From assembly GCA_015679605.1 (NCBI GenBank), contig JAAAVE010000856.1:439-12758 (forward strand): 12,320 nt of DNA, read 5' to 3'. The notes below the pieces were generated by a model. The model made no database searches and was not told where the DNA came from. It saw only the letters and a program-made list of their open reading frames with translations. The stretch is from Podila epigama (taxonomy: Eukaryota > Mortierellomycota > Mortierellomycetes > Mortierellales > Mortierellaceae). The position numbers and the translations under genes are program-made. Below, one piece after another: positions 1-7,488 of this stretch (within the stretch, counting starts at the first letter, position 1; every line of letters starts with the position of its first letter).

Positions 1-182
1 GGCTCTCCTTCTCTATCTTCCCCGCACTTTATCAATTACCCAAAACGGACATCCAGGCATTCTCACGTCAACTTGAATCATTTTTATCTCCTTTTTCATC
101 ATCTTACTTTCCTTCCCATCCTTCAACAATCCATTCATTCTTCATTCTCCCTCGATAATCCCGATTCAACAGACATATTGAT
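1..182 (+). promoter_or_regulatory. Pyrimidine-rich 5' leader/promoter of ADE8
   Basis: The stretch before the ADE8 start is dominated by C and T with few G, typical of fungal core promoters and transcription start regions. No clear TATA box is seen. An ACGTCA motif (CRE/ATF half-site-like) occurs near 65-70, but a match this short may be chance. I see no Bas1/Gcn4-type TGACTC site, which yeast ADE genes use. Any promoter upstream of position 1 is out of view. Confidence 0.4.
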
Positions 183-803
183 ATGGCATCTCGCATCGTT
201 GTCCTCATCTCTGGAACTGGATCCAATCTTCAGGCGTTGATTGACGCCACCCAAAACGGTACTCTGCAGGCTGAAATTCCTCTGGTGATCTCAAACCGTT
301 CCAAGGTCTATGGTCTCGAGCGCGCTGCAAAGGCGGGTATTCCCACCAAAGTTCTTGCCCTGAAGCCTTACACTGCGGCCGGAAAGACTCGGAGCGAGTA
401 TGATACTGACCTCGCTCAGCTCATTGTGGCGGCCAAGCCAGACCTGGTTGTCCTTGCCGGCTTTATGCACATTTTGTCACCCGCATTCTTGGACCAGTTC
501 CCAAATACGCCTCTGATCAACCTCCATCCAGCATTGCCAGGCCAGTTTGACGGTGCACGAGCCATCGAACGTGCTTTTGAAGCCTACCAGAAGGGTGAGA
601 TTAAGCACACGGGAGTGATGGTCCACCGAGTGATTCAGCTCGTAGATGGAGGCGAGCCCCTGCTCGTGCGCGAGATTGAGATCAAGCCGGAAGACGACCT
701 TTCCGCACTGCAGGAGCGGATCCATTCAGTTGAGCATGTCCTTCTTGTCCAAGGAGCCAAACTTGTCCTCGAGGAGTTGGCCAAGAAAAATGCAAGTGCG
801 TAG
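183..803 (+). CDS. ADE8: Phosphoribosylglycinamide formyltransferase (GAR transformylase), single exon
   Basis: The 206-aa protein matches monofunctional GAR transformylase, which moves a formyl group from 10-formyl-tetrahydrofolate to GAR in the third step of de novo purine synthesis (cytosol). It opens with the phosphate-binding glycine-rich loop (SGTGSNLQALI, residues 10-20). The catalytic Asn113 and His115 lie in INLHPALPG, and the catalytic Asp155 is in QLVDGGEPL, matching the Asn/His/Asp triad known from the E. coli PurN enzyme. Length is close to yeast Ade8 (about 214 aa), so it is full length and intronless. In animals this activity is part of a trifunctional protein; here it stands alone, as in fungi. 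The first ATG follows a pyrimidine-rich leader with no upstream ATG visible from position 1. The gene converges on DPH5, with 199 bp between the two stop codons. An alternative identity is very unlikely. Confidence 0.97.
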   Translation: MASRIVVLISGTGSNLQALIDATQNGTLQAEIPLVISNRSKVYGLERAAKAGIPTKVLALKPYTAAGKTRSEYDTDLAQLIVAAKPDLVVLAGFMHILSPAFLDQFPNTPLINLHPALPGQFDGARAIERAFEAYQKGEIKHTGVMVHRVIQLVDGGEPLLVREIEIKPEDDLSALQERIHSVEHVLLVQGAKLVLEELAKKNASA

Positions 804-1002
804 TTGAGCCTCGATAATTATGCTCGAAAAAAAAGCTCGGAACATCAATGCATTGTATTTGTAAACTGACAAAAGGAAGACATAAATATCAAAATGAATC
901 AAAAGTGAACCCACCATCCAAGAAAGGAGGGGGCGAAAGAAGAGATATTATTGTTACAGGTCATTGAAAAAAAATGTATAAAGATATGGAGGAATGCATT
1001 CT

Positions 1003-1951
1003 CTACTCGTAATCACGCTTGTAGATTTCGTCAAAGGTGGCCTGGTACTTTTCGGGACAGAAGGTACGCACCATCTCGGCCTCCATGGGATGCATTCTTT
1101 TGCCGATCAATACAAGCGAGTGCAAGGGTTCACCAAAGTCCTCGTCCAACAGCTGAGCCATCGTTCCAGAAATGAAGAGTTGGGTCGGGGTGCCCAGGCG
1201 CACACAGCCAATGGCCAATGTCTCTGGTCCATATGCTTTCTCACCACGACCCTCTTCAACCTCCAGCATCTGCTCCAAGCAAGTGTTGACAGTCATGAAA
1301 CGTGGAGGTTCATAGATCAAGCGGCCACGGGCCATATTCTCAAGCGACTGTTCCTTAACCTTAATATCCAGCAGGCACAATGTGTGTAATCCAATGTCTC
1401 TGTTTTCCTTGACACGGGGGTACCACGATTCAGGTCTCCAAGTCTCAGTGAACCAGACCATGGAAATGGTCTGACCAAAGTTGTACAGCTGCAGACCACA
1501 GGCTCCAATGGCGTTCATGATCGAGGCATTGTGAATAGTCTGCACTGGGATATCAAGCTCCTTGGCACGGATAACTAGATCTGTATGGGTGGTGGCACCA
1601 AATGGATCACCTACGACCAAAAAGGCAACATTGACGGTCTGTGCATTGGCCAGGATGGTGTCGGAATCGGACTCGACCATCTCACGGTCAGCGACTATCA
1701 CTGGCTTTCCGTAAAAGGCTTCCTATGACAGACAAGTCGAGAGAAGATGTGAGTACTGCCTCTTTTCAAGAAGAAAGAAAATCTTTCAAGAGAAAGTCTC
1801 CAGAATCGACTAGTACCAGCTTTTCCTTGTCCACCATGAGAATTGATGTGTATGCCTCAAGATAGATACGTTCACAAGACTTGACAGCGTCCAAGCCCTT
1901 GATGGTGATGTCTCTCTCGTCCGAGAGTCCAAGTCCAATGACGTACAGCAT
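1003..1951 (-). CDS. DPH5: Diphthine methyl ester synthase, two exons
   Basis: The protein is a SAM-dependent methyltransferase of the diphthamide pathway, which methylates the modified histidine of elongation factor 2 in the cytosol. Exon 1 is 1951..1817 (45 aa, beginning [16 protein letters not shown]) and exon 2 is 1722..1003 (239 aa plus stop). The intron, 1816..1723 (94 nt, GTACTA...CATAG), joins in phase 0 to give [24 protein letters not shown], which follows yeast Dph5 closely. Total is 284 aa (yeast 300, human 285). Family hallmarks are present: the N-terminal GLGL loop, [18 protein letters not shown], the [20 protein letters not shown] segment and [16 protein letters not shown]. Reading exon 2 alone from the GTG at 1701 would lose the SAM-binding N-terminus. 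Upstream on the sense strand, a T15 tract followed by ATTCAG (about 2029-2008) could be the acceptor of a 5'UTR intron, but no donor is certain. Confidence 0.96.
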
Positions 1952-2143
1952 CTTGAAGAGATTGAAATGGAATGACTTTTGGCGAGAGTAGATCAAGATG
2001 ATGCCTGCCTGAATAAAAAAAAAAAAAAAGGAAAGAAAGAAAATAAGCCACAAAAATAGTAGGAAGAGTTTTTGCCAGGGTCTGCTGGACAAAAGAGATA
2101 GTTGGCTTGGGAGAGTACACTGACAAATTATTTTGTAATGCTT

Positions 2144-2182
2144 GGAAATTTCTTCAGCCTTCCAGAACTGTCACGCAAATTC
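2144..2182 (+). promoter_or_regulatory. Phased heat-shock element array (HSF binding site)
   Basis: Heat-shock factor trimers bind alternating GAA and TTC modules spaced exactly 5 bp apart. Here GAA is at 2145-2147, TTC at 2150-2152, a degenerate CAG at 2155-2157 (expected GAA), TTC at 2160-2162 and GAA at 2165-2167. In the next slots GTC (2170) and GCA (2175) match two of three bases, and TTC (2180-2182) matches fully. Thus five of eight consecutive slots are perfect and in the right alternating orientation. The site lies about 200 bp upstream of the BAG-domain gene and about 195 bp from the divergent DPH5 start. The BAG gene is the natural target because BAG co-chaperones are commonly heat-inducible. 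Binding itself is inference. Confidence 0.72.
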
Positions 2183-2366
2183 CATTTGAGGAGGGTGAAA
2201 TAACATAAAAACGAGCCAAAAAAGATTCGTCCCAGAACAAACACACCATATACGCAATACACCTACACATTCGCGCTAAACACACAAAACACACAAAACA
2301 CATCCACGCACACAACACGTACACACAACACGCTACATAAACACCATCTACACACGCGCAACCACA
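2183..2366 (+). promoter_or_regulatory. Core promoter and C/A-rich, G-poor 5' leader of the BAG gene
   Basis: A TATA-like CATAAAAA lies at 2204-2211, about 155 bp before the ATG. From about 2235 to 2366 the sense strand is almost all A and C, with repeated ACACAC and CACAAAA blocks and very few G. There is no upstream ATG in this leader. Such a leader would be nearly unstructured in the mRNA. The leader boundary and transcription start are inferred from composition only. Confidence 0.5.
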
Positions 2367-3989
2367 ATGTTTTCCATCTTCACACACCCTACAATCCATT
2401 CTGGATCACCATGGTGCTCCAACTCAAGCACATACTATCCATCAGAAGACTACTCTGCTACTTACCCCCTTTATGGTCACTCACTCTCCGAGGATACCGA
2501 CTCTAACGATGAGGAGGAACAGCTTCTACGCGCAGCACTTGAAAGAAAGCAGCAAAAGAAGCTCGCTCGCCAGCACTACCGTCACCAACAACAGCTGGCT
2601 CAGCAGCAGTACATCGAGGCGGCCTTGAAACAGCAACAATACGAGCAAGCCCTCCTCGAACGCCAACGCCGTGCTCAAGCGGCTGCACAAGCCCGGTTCG
2701 AGGCCGAACAGGAAGCAATCCGCCAATACAAGGAAATGGAGCGACGTCGCCTAGCCCTCGAGCATGCACGCCGCCAAGAACAAGCCCTAAAAGCCGCCTT
2801 CCTCAAACACTTTGAGCAAGAGGAACAGGACCAGCAAGAGTACGAAAGCGAGTCTCAAGAGAGTGTCAGTGACAGTGAAGATGATACCTTGGCCGACCTG
2901 ATGAACTCTTTTATGCTTCCTTTCCTCAAGCGTCAACACACTGTCGAGCAAGAATACCCCAGCAAACGTCGCCAGCTTCAGCTTCAGCTCCAACAAACAC
3001 AACGCAAGCAACAAAAGCAGCAACAAAAGCAGCAACAGAAGAAGCAACAAAAGCAGAAACAGAAGCAACAAGACAAGCAGGCCATGGTCAAGCCTCAAGG
3101 AGACGAAATGTCCCAGGAGCAAGAGCGTATTCAAAAAGAGCAAGAACAACAGCAACAGAAACACCAGCAAGAACAAAAGGAAAGCCTTGATAGCTACCAA
3201 GATGACATGGCCCTCCAGTACTTCCAAAGTCATCCTGACATCAAGTCTTTCGTGGAAGGTCTTCTCGGTAGTCGAATTCAAGTCTCAAAAGAGCCAAAAG
3301 CAGTAGAAACACAGTCAAAGTCTCCTACTAAACCTGTCACACTGTCGTCTACAGGCGAGGCAACCATCGCCGAGGCCAAGGTCACCTCCGTTCCATCCTC
3401 CACAAATTCGTCACCTGAGCTTCGTGCTGCAGACATCCTCAAGCGACGCGCTCAAAGCCAGACCGAGGGCGCCAACTCTACAGAGGGGAAACATTCCCTC
3501 CTGGACAACATCGAGTCCACGTTGGGCGAGCTCTCGCATGAACTGGAGGAGATTTTGGATGGGGCCATTGGCAATAGGAAGCAGATTTTAATGACTGAAG
3601 AAAACGTCATCAAGGCTATGTTGAGGATCGATGCCATTGAGAGTAACGAGGACTTGGCTATCCGCAAGCGCCGGAAGCAGCTTGTCAAGCTGTCTCAAGA
3701 CATGTTGGATCGAATCGACGATTTCAAGAGTCGCCATGCCAAGGACATCTCTTTCTCGGTCGTCTCTGCCACTACAAAAGATGCTAGTTCCGAAAGTATA
3801 GCCAAGACCCAAGACGCTGCCCCCGACACTGACAGCAGTTACAACAAGAAGGAAGACGAAGATTCAATTTCAGATATCGATTCGCTTCCTGAGGTGCCTC
3901 AAGAACAACAACACCAACAATCTGAGGTACACTTGACTGCAAGAGCAACATGCGCAACCACCCTACCACCTGCTGTGTCTGTCCACTGA
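2367..3989 (+). CDS. BAG-domain protein (putative Hsp70 nucleotide-exchange co-chaperone) with Gln/Lys-rich coiled coil
   Basis: A 540-aa, apparently intronless reading frame. The order is: an acidic/Tyr-Ser N-terminus (1-50); a long charged Gln/Ala-rich helix likely to be coiled coil (about 50-160); an acidic Ser-Glu patch followed by an ADLMNSFMLPFLKRQ segment (about 160-192); a Lys/Gln low-complexity tract (about 205-240); a short folded-looking stretch LQYFQSHPDIKSFVEGLL (about 280-300); a Ser/Thr-rich linker; and a BAG-like three-helix domain at about 376-454. The BAG call rests on LMTEENVIKAMLRIDAIES followed by IRKRRKQLVKLSQDMLD, which follows the BAG3-type pattern (hydrophobic EE..L...L..LD, then R..R...V...Q..L). 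BAG domains bind the Hsp70 ATPase domain and promote ADP release. A phased heat-shock element upstream fits a stress role. No signal peptide or membrane segment is seen. The gene name is not assigned because fungal BAG proteins vary outside the domain. Confidence 0.82.
   Translation: MFSIFTHPTIHSGSPWCSNSSTYYPSEDYSATYPLYGHSLSEDTDSNDEEEQLLRAALERKQQKKLARQHYRHQQQLAQQQYIEAALKQQQYEQALLERQRRAQAAAQARFEAEQEAIRQYKEMERRRLALEHARRQEQALKAAFLKHFEQEEQDQQEYESESQESVSDSEDDTLADLMNSFMLPFLKRQHTVEQEYPSKRRQLQLQLQQTQRKQQKQQQKQQQKKQQKQKQKQQDKQAMVKPQGDEMSQEQERIQKEQEQQQQKHQQEQKESLDSYQDDMALQYFQSHPDIKSFVEGLLGSRIQVSKEPKAVETQSKSPTKPVTLSSTGEATIAEAKVTSVPSSTNSSPELRAADILKRRAQSQTEGANSTEGKHSLLDNIESTLGELSHELEEILDGAIGNRKQILMTEENVIKAMLRIDAIESNEDLAIRKRRKQLVKLSQDMLDRIDDFKSRHAKDISFSVVSATTKDASSESIAKTQDAAPDTDSSYNKKEDEDSISDIDSLPEVPQEQQHQQSEVHLTARATCATTLPPAVSVH
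2992..3081 (+). repeat. CAA/CAG/AAG-rich low-complexity tract encoding Gln/Lys repeats
   Basis: This in-frame stretch of the BAG gene is a run of CAA, CAG, AAG and AAA codons encoding an alternating Lys/Gln tract (blocks such as KQQQKQQQKK). A second, shorter Gln/Glu-rich run follows at about 3112-3180. Mixed CAA and CAG usage makes it an impure repeat, which slows slippage but still makes length polymorphism between strains likely. The tract probably extends the helical or coiled-coil character of the N-terminal half. Confidence 0.8.
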
Positions 3990-4007
3990 GATTTTTTTAG
4001 TGCCCTT

Positions 4008-4040
4008 AAAAAAAAAAAATAATAATAATAATAATAAAAA
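4008..4040 (+). repeat. A-run plus (AAT)n microsatellite between the BAG gene and GUA1
   Basis: A run of 12 A residues from 4008 passes directly into about seven AAT units and then A-rich sequence. It sits roughly 20 bp after the BAG stop codon and about 30 bp before the GUA1 TATA box. It may serve as a nucleosome-depleted spacer between 3' end and promoter. It is a simple repeat with no coding content. Confidence 0.85.
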
Positions 4041-4066
4041 TAACAGTCACGCGACTTGCCAAATTG

Positions 4067-4074
4067 TATAAAAG
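4067..4074 (+). promoter_or_regulatory. TATA box of the GMP synthase gene
   Basis: TATAAAAG is a full-strength TATA consensus, 162 bp upstream of the GUA1 start codon and 78 bp after the BAG stop codon. A pyrimidine-rich leader with T runs (about 4106-4170) follows, then a C/T-rich stretch leading to the ATG context CACAATGGCC. The position is right for a TATA-dependent promoter if transcription starts about 30-100 bp downstream. Confidence 0.6.
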
Positions 4075-4235
4075 GACTCGCGGTTTTCATTTGTGTTTCA
4101 GTTGATTTTTTTTTTCTTTTTGAATTTGGGATTTTCTCTTGGTTTGGGCTTTTCTTTTTTTTTTTTCTGTTTCTTCACAACCACCTTCGCATATCATCCT
4201 ACCACCTCCCTCCATCCCATTTCCATTAGTACACA

Positions 4236-6114
4236 ATGGCCGATTCCACCACCCAGGTTCACGAGATGTTTGACACCATCTTGATTCTCGACTTTGGCTC
4301 ACAGTACTCCCACCTGATCACACGCCGCATTCGTGAATTTGGTGTCTACTGCGAGTTGCTGCCATGCACTCAAAAGATCTCTGAGTTGGGATGGAAGCCT
4401 ACTGGTATGTTGTTGTTTGTTAAGGCAGCGCACCATTGTTCTCTGTGTTCATTATACTGTTTATCGCTTTATTCAATGGTATTCGACACTCGCGTTAACA
4501 TGTTTACATCAAACTCTGTTAGGTGTCATTCTGTCTGGAAGCCCATACTCTGTTTATGACCATGATGCTCCCCGTGTCGACCCTGGTGTCTTTGATCTCG
4601 GTGTTCCAGTCCTCGGAATCTGCTACGGTCTTCAGGTAATAATCAGGAAGTACAAGGAGAATCTATGCCCAATTTTTTTTTTTTTTTTTTTTTTTTTCAC
4701 TTGTCAAGAGCATCTTTTGTCAAGTCTGAATCTATTTTAACTGGAGTGAACTTTTGTATCGCAATTCTTGGACACATAATAGGAAATGACCAACTACTTT
4801 GGAGGCAAGGTCGATCCCTGCGATCACCGTGAGTATGGCCCTGCTACCCTCCACATCTTGCCCGCTGCCAGCGATGATGCTCAGTCGTCGATGCTCTTCG
4901 AGGAGTTGAGCGCCGAGTCTCAGGTCTGGATGTCTCACGGAGACCAGGTCACTGCCATCCCCGAAGGTTTCCGCGTCATTGCCACCACCCAGACTGCTCC
5001 CTTTGCCGCCATGCGCCACAACACTAAGCCCTTGTTCGGCATCCAGTTCCACCCCGAGGTGACCCACTCTGTCGACGGCAAGCAGATCCTCAAGAATTTT
5101 GTTATCAAGGTCTGCAAGGCTTCCCAGAACTGGACCATGTCCGAGTTTATTGACAAGGAGATTGCTCGCATCCGCTCCATTGTGGGTGAGAAGGGCCAGG
5201 TCATTGGTGCCGTCAGTGGAGGTGTTGATTCTTCCGTTGCTGCCAAGCTTATGCACATGGCCATTGGCGACCGTTTCCACGGTATTCTTGTCGACAATGG
5301 AGTGATGCGCCACAACGAGTGCGCTCTGGCCAAGAAGATGTTGGTTGACAAGATGGGTATCAACCTCAAGATTGCTGATGCCTCGGAGCGCTTTTTGTCC
5401 AATCTCAAGGGCGTGACCGATCCCGAGAAGAAGCGCAAGATTATTGGCAACACCTTTATCGATGTCTTTGAGGAGGAGGCCAAGGCCATTGACGATGCAT
5501 GTGCTGCTGCTGGCGGACATCCCGTCGAGTTCTTGCTCCAGGGAACCCTCTATCCCGATGTCATCGAGTCAATCTCGTTTAAGGGTCCCAGTGTCACCAT
5601 CAAGACCCACCATAACGTCGGTGGTCTCAAGGAGAACATGAAGCTCAAGCTTATTGAGCCTCTCCGTGAGCTTTTCAAGGACGAGGTTCGTCAGCTCGGC
5701 AAGCTCTTGGGCATGGATGACGAGCTCGTTTGGCGCCATCCCTTCCCCGGCCCCGGCATTGCCATCCGTATCCTGGGTGAGGTCACTAAGGAACAGGTTG
5801 CTATTGCCCGCAAGGCCGATTACATTTACATTGAGGAGATCAAGAAGGCTGGCCTCTACCGCCAGATTGCTCAGGCCTATGCCGCTCTCCTCCCTGTCAA
5901 GGCTGTCGGTGTCAAGGGTGACAAGCGCACATACGAGCAGATGATCTGTTTGCGCGCTGTCGAGACATCTGACTTCATGACCGCCGACTGGTTCCCCTTC
6001 CCCTATGATGTTCTCAAGCGCATCTCGTCGCGTATTTGCAACGAGGTTGAAGGTGTCAACCGTGTCGTGTATGATGTCTCGTCCAAGCCTCCAGCAACCA
6101 TCGAGCTTGAGTAG
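4236..6114 (+). CDS. GUA1: GMP synthase (glutamine-hydrolysing), three exons
   Basis: Converts XMP to GMP using ATP and glutamine, the last step of de novo guanine nucleotide synthesis (cytosol). Exons are 4236..4404, 4523..4635 and 4783..6114; introns are 118 nt (GTATGT...TTAG, phase 1) and 147 nt (GTAATA...ATAG, phase 0). The spliced protein is 537 aa against 525 in yeast. The N-terminal class I glutamine amidotransferase domain (about 10-205) has nucleophile Cys90 in GICYGLQ and His184/Glu186 in GIQFHPEV. The ATP pyrophosphatase domain shows the P-loop SGGVDSS at 239-245. The C-terminal dimerisation domain ends in KPPATIELE, as in the family. Both junctions restore conserved sequence ([11 protein letters not shown] and YGLQ-EMTNYF). 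Intron 2 carries a run of 25 T. All key residues are intact, so this should be a working enzyme. Confidence 0.97.
4673..4697 (+). repeat. Poly-T tract (T25) in GUA1 intron 2
   Basis: An uninterrupted run of 25 T lies 38 nt after the donor and 85 nt before the acceptor of intron 2. It is too far from the AG to be the polypyrimidine tract proper. Similar runs occur at 7103-7119 (T17, within ADI1) and at the right edge of the window (T17). Exact lengths of such runs are unreliable in most assemblies. Confidence 0.85.
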
Positions 6115-6727
6115 AAGAAAAAAAGAACCCTCTTACCACAAGCATTTACCCGTCGTAGAGTCTTATTTTTTATTCATTTTTCAGTTTTTGTGTCTCAATC
6201 TCTTATTTCATCCATCGCATTTATCTTTATTAAAAAAAAGCAAAAAAGTATATCTTTCTTTTTGCCACTAACGCGTGTGTTTGACTCTCATAACATGGTT
6301 ACATGAGATTATGATGTATCGTACCTTTCACAAACAAGTGTTCCTGAATAACCCCGCTTTACTCTAGGAAGAAAATGTATCAAGGGTCGAGTCTATTATC
6401 AATACCGCCCAAACGAGCCTCCACTCCTTCACTGGGAGAGATTCAAATATTAATAAGGTGACAAACTCGTGAAAACAACATTACTTACTATCAATTGAGG
6501 TGCCTTGACTGAAGGAAGTTTGGATGGACTAGCATCTGCCGACAGTCCTTGTTCAATTACAAAGGGTAAACCCTTTTTAAATGCACGATCGCACCATCGC
6601 CGAGACAAATGACTTGCTACTTGGCTCTGACCAAACAAAAAAAAAAAAACTTTCTGCATCTCTCACACTTCCACCACCCCCATTCCTCTTCCCTGTTCCG
6701 CATACATTACAATACTCAGTGTTCATC
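6115..6727. other. Intergenic region GUA1-ADI1, no confident gene
   Basis: About 610 bp. The first part (to about 6250) is A/T-rich and likely holds the GUA1 3' UTR. The middle and right part contain a minus-strand open frame (6450-6659) that reads like protein and carries GTAAGT after it, but no homology is recognised and it starts in a T-run. A 16-bp palindrome is at 6561-6576. The last 80 bp before the ADI1 ATG are pyrimidine-rich, as expected for a fungal leader. I see no tRNA: the nearest B-box-like strings (about 6383 and 6433) lack A-box partners. Confidence 0.6.
6561..6576. promoter_or_regulatory. Short palindrome upstream of ADI1 (possible transcription-factor site)
   Basis: AAAGGGT and ACCCTTT form 7-bp inverted arms around a 2-bp centre, about 155 bp before the ADI1 start codon. 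Its position in a promoter and the symmetry would suit a dimeric regulator. I do not recognise it as a known motif, and a 14-bp paired palindrome could occur by chance. Confidence 0.3.
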
Positions 6728-7343
6728 ATGCGTGCCTATCTCTACGACAACCTTGACAACGACTGCAGAGAGCCTCATGAGCTCAATCCCTCGGTGCCTG
6801 TCTCGGTCGAGGAGTTGGCCGAGTCTGGCGTCCTTTATTGGAAGCTTGATGGCTCTGACTATACCTCGCAATTGGACCGTATTTGTGAAGAGCGCCACTA
6901 CAAGAACAGGGATCAGGTAACAGAATAAGGCCGACTGTTTCGAGAAGCATCAACTCTCTAATCCCATGAATCCGAACCACTGCTTGGAGTCACTCACCCA
7001 GTTCACTTTCAGATCTCCGTCTCCAAGGAAGGTCTTGGTGCCGCTTTTGAAGAGAAAATTAAGATCTTTTTCACTGAGTAAGTATCAATCTGTGGCAGGT
7101 AGTTTTTTTTTTTTTTTTTAGCGCTCTAGGCTAATGCACGGTTCGAAAAAAAAAATTATTCTCATGCTCATCTCCTTCCCAACATAGCCCGCTGGAATCT
7201 ACCACCGCTTTACATTGGACACAAACAATTACCTCAAGGCCATGCGTTTGTTCAAAGAGGACCCTGTGTGGACCCCATTGAACCGTCCATGTGATGAAAA
7301 CCCTTACCGCAAGGCTTACCTCGAGTCCATTGCCGCCAATTAA
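6728..7343 (+). pseudogene. ADI1: Acireductone dioxygenase gene lacking its central metal-binding exon
   Basis: Acireductone dioxygenase acts in the methionine salvage pathway, oxidising acireductone to the 2-oxo acid precursor of methionine. Exon 1 (6728..6916, 63 aa) gives MRAYLYDNL and VLYWKLDG. Exon 2 (7013..7077, after a 96-nt GTAACA...TTTCAG intron) gives ISVSKEGLGAAFEEKIKIFF and ends in phase 2 at a clean GTAAGT donor. The last exon (7188..7343) gives [10 protein letters not shown] and [20 protein letters not shown] to the stop. The family has about 40 residues between these two pieces, with the HxHxxxxE motif that supplies three of the four Fe/Ni ligands. They are absent: 7078-7187 holds only a T17 run, an A10 run and other non-coding sequence. 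Direct splicing of exon 2 to the last exon is out of frame, and a TAG lies immediately upstream of PAG. Only the C-terminal ligand His (YHRF) remains. It may be a true exon-loss pseudogene or an assembly collapse at the homopolymers. Confidence 0.8.
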
Positions 7344-7488
7344 CGACAGATACCTCACTTTGCCGAATAAACCTTTTTTCCCAACATATGGCAGTATCGT
7401 GACTGTTATTAAGTTTATAACATGCCTCCATGCACGCGTTGCCTTGACAATTTCATGTTTCTTTTCCAAACATCACTTCAACATCAAC

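Noticed and set aside
2235-2366. CA-rich stretch as a CRISPR array or tandem repeat
   Set aside because: The ACACAC blocks are irregular, without constant repeat length or spacers; better explained as a low-complexity mRNA leader.
2787-3281. 164-aa minus-strand frame very rich in Leu, resembling a membrane protein
   Set aside because: It is the antisense of CAA/CAG/AAG codons of the BAG gene, which read as Leu-rich repeats on the other strand.
4732-5520. 262-aa open frame on the minus strand opposite GUA1
   Set aside because: It is the antisense shadow of the highly codon-biased GUA1 exon 3; Leu/Ala/His-rich antisense translation with no family features.
6370-6445. Possible tRNA based on B-box-like strings GGGTCGAGTC and GATTCAAAT
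   Set aside because: No A-box at the right distance, no cloverleaf pairing, and each B-box-like string deviates from consensus.
6581-6727. N-terminal extension of ADI1 from the ATG at 6581
   Set aside because: Family proteins begin M(V)RAYLYDN; the extension is pyrimidine-rich leader and a poly-A run.
7291-7488. N-terminal extension of the FERRY3-like frame upstream of the 7489 ATG
   Set aside because: The extra 66 codons overlap the ADI1 3' exon and its 3' UTR and read as non-conserved sequence; the ATG at 7489 has a good context and starts just before the conserved N-terminus.
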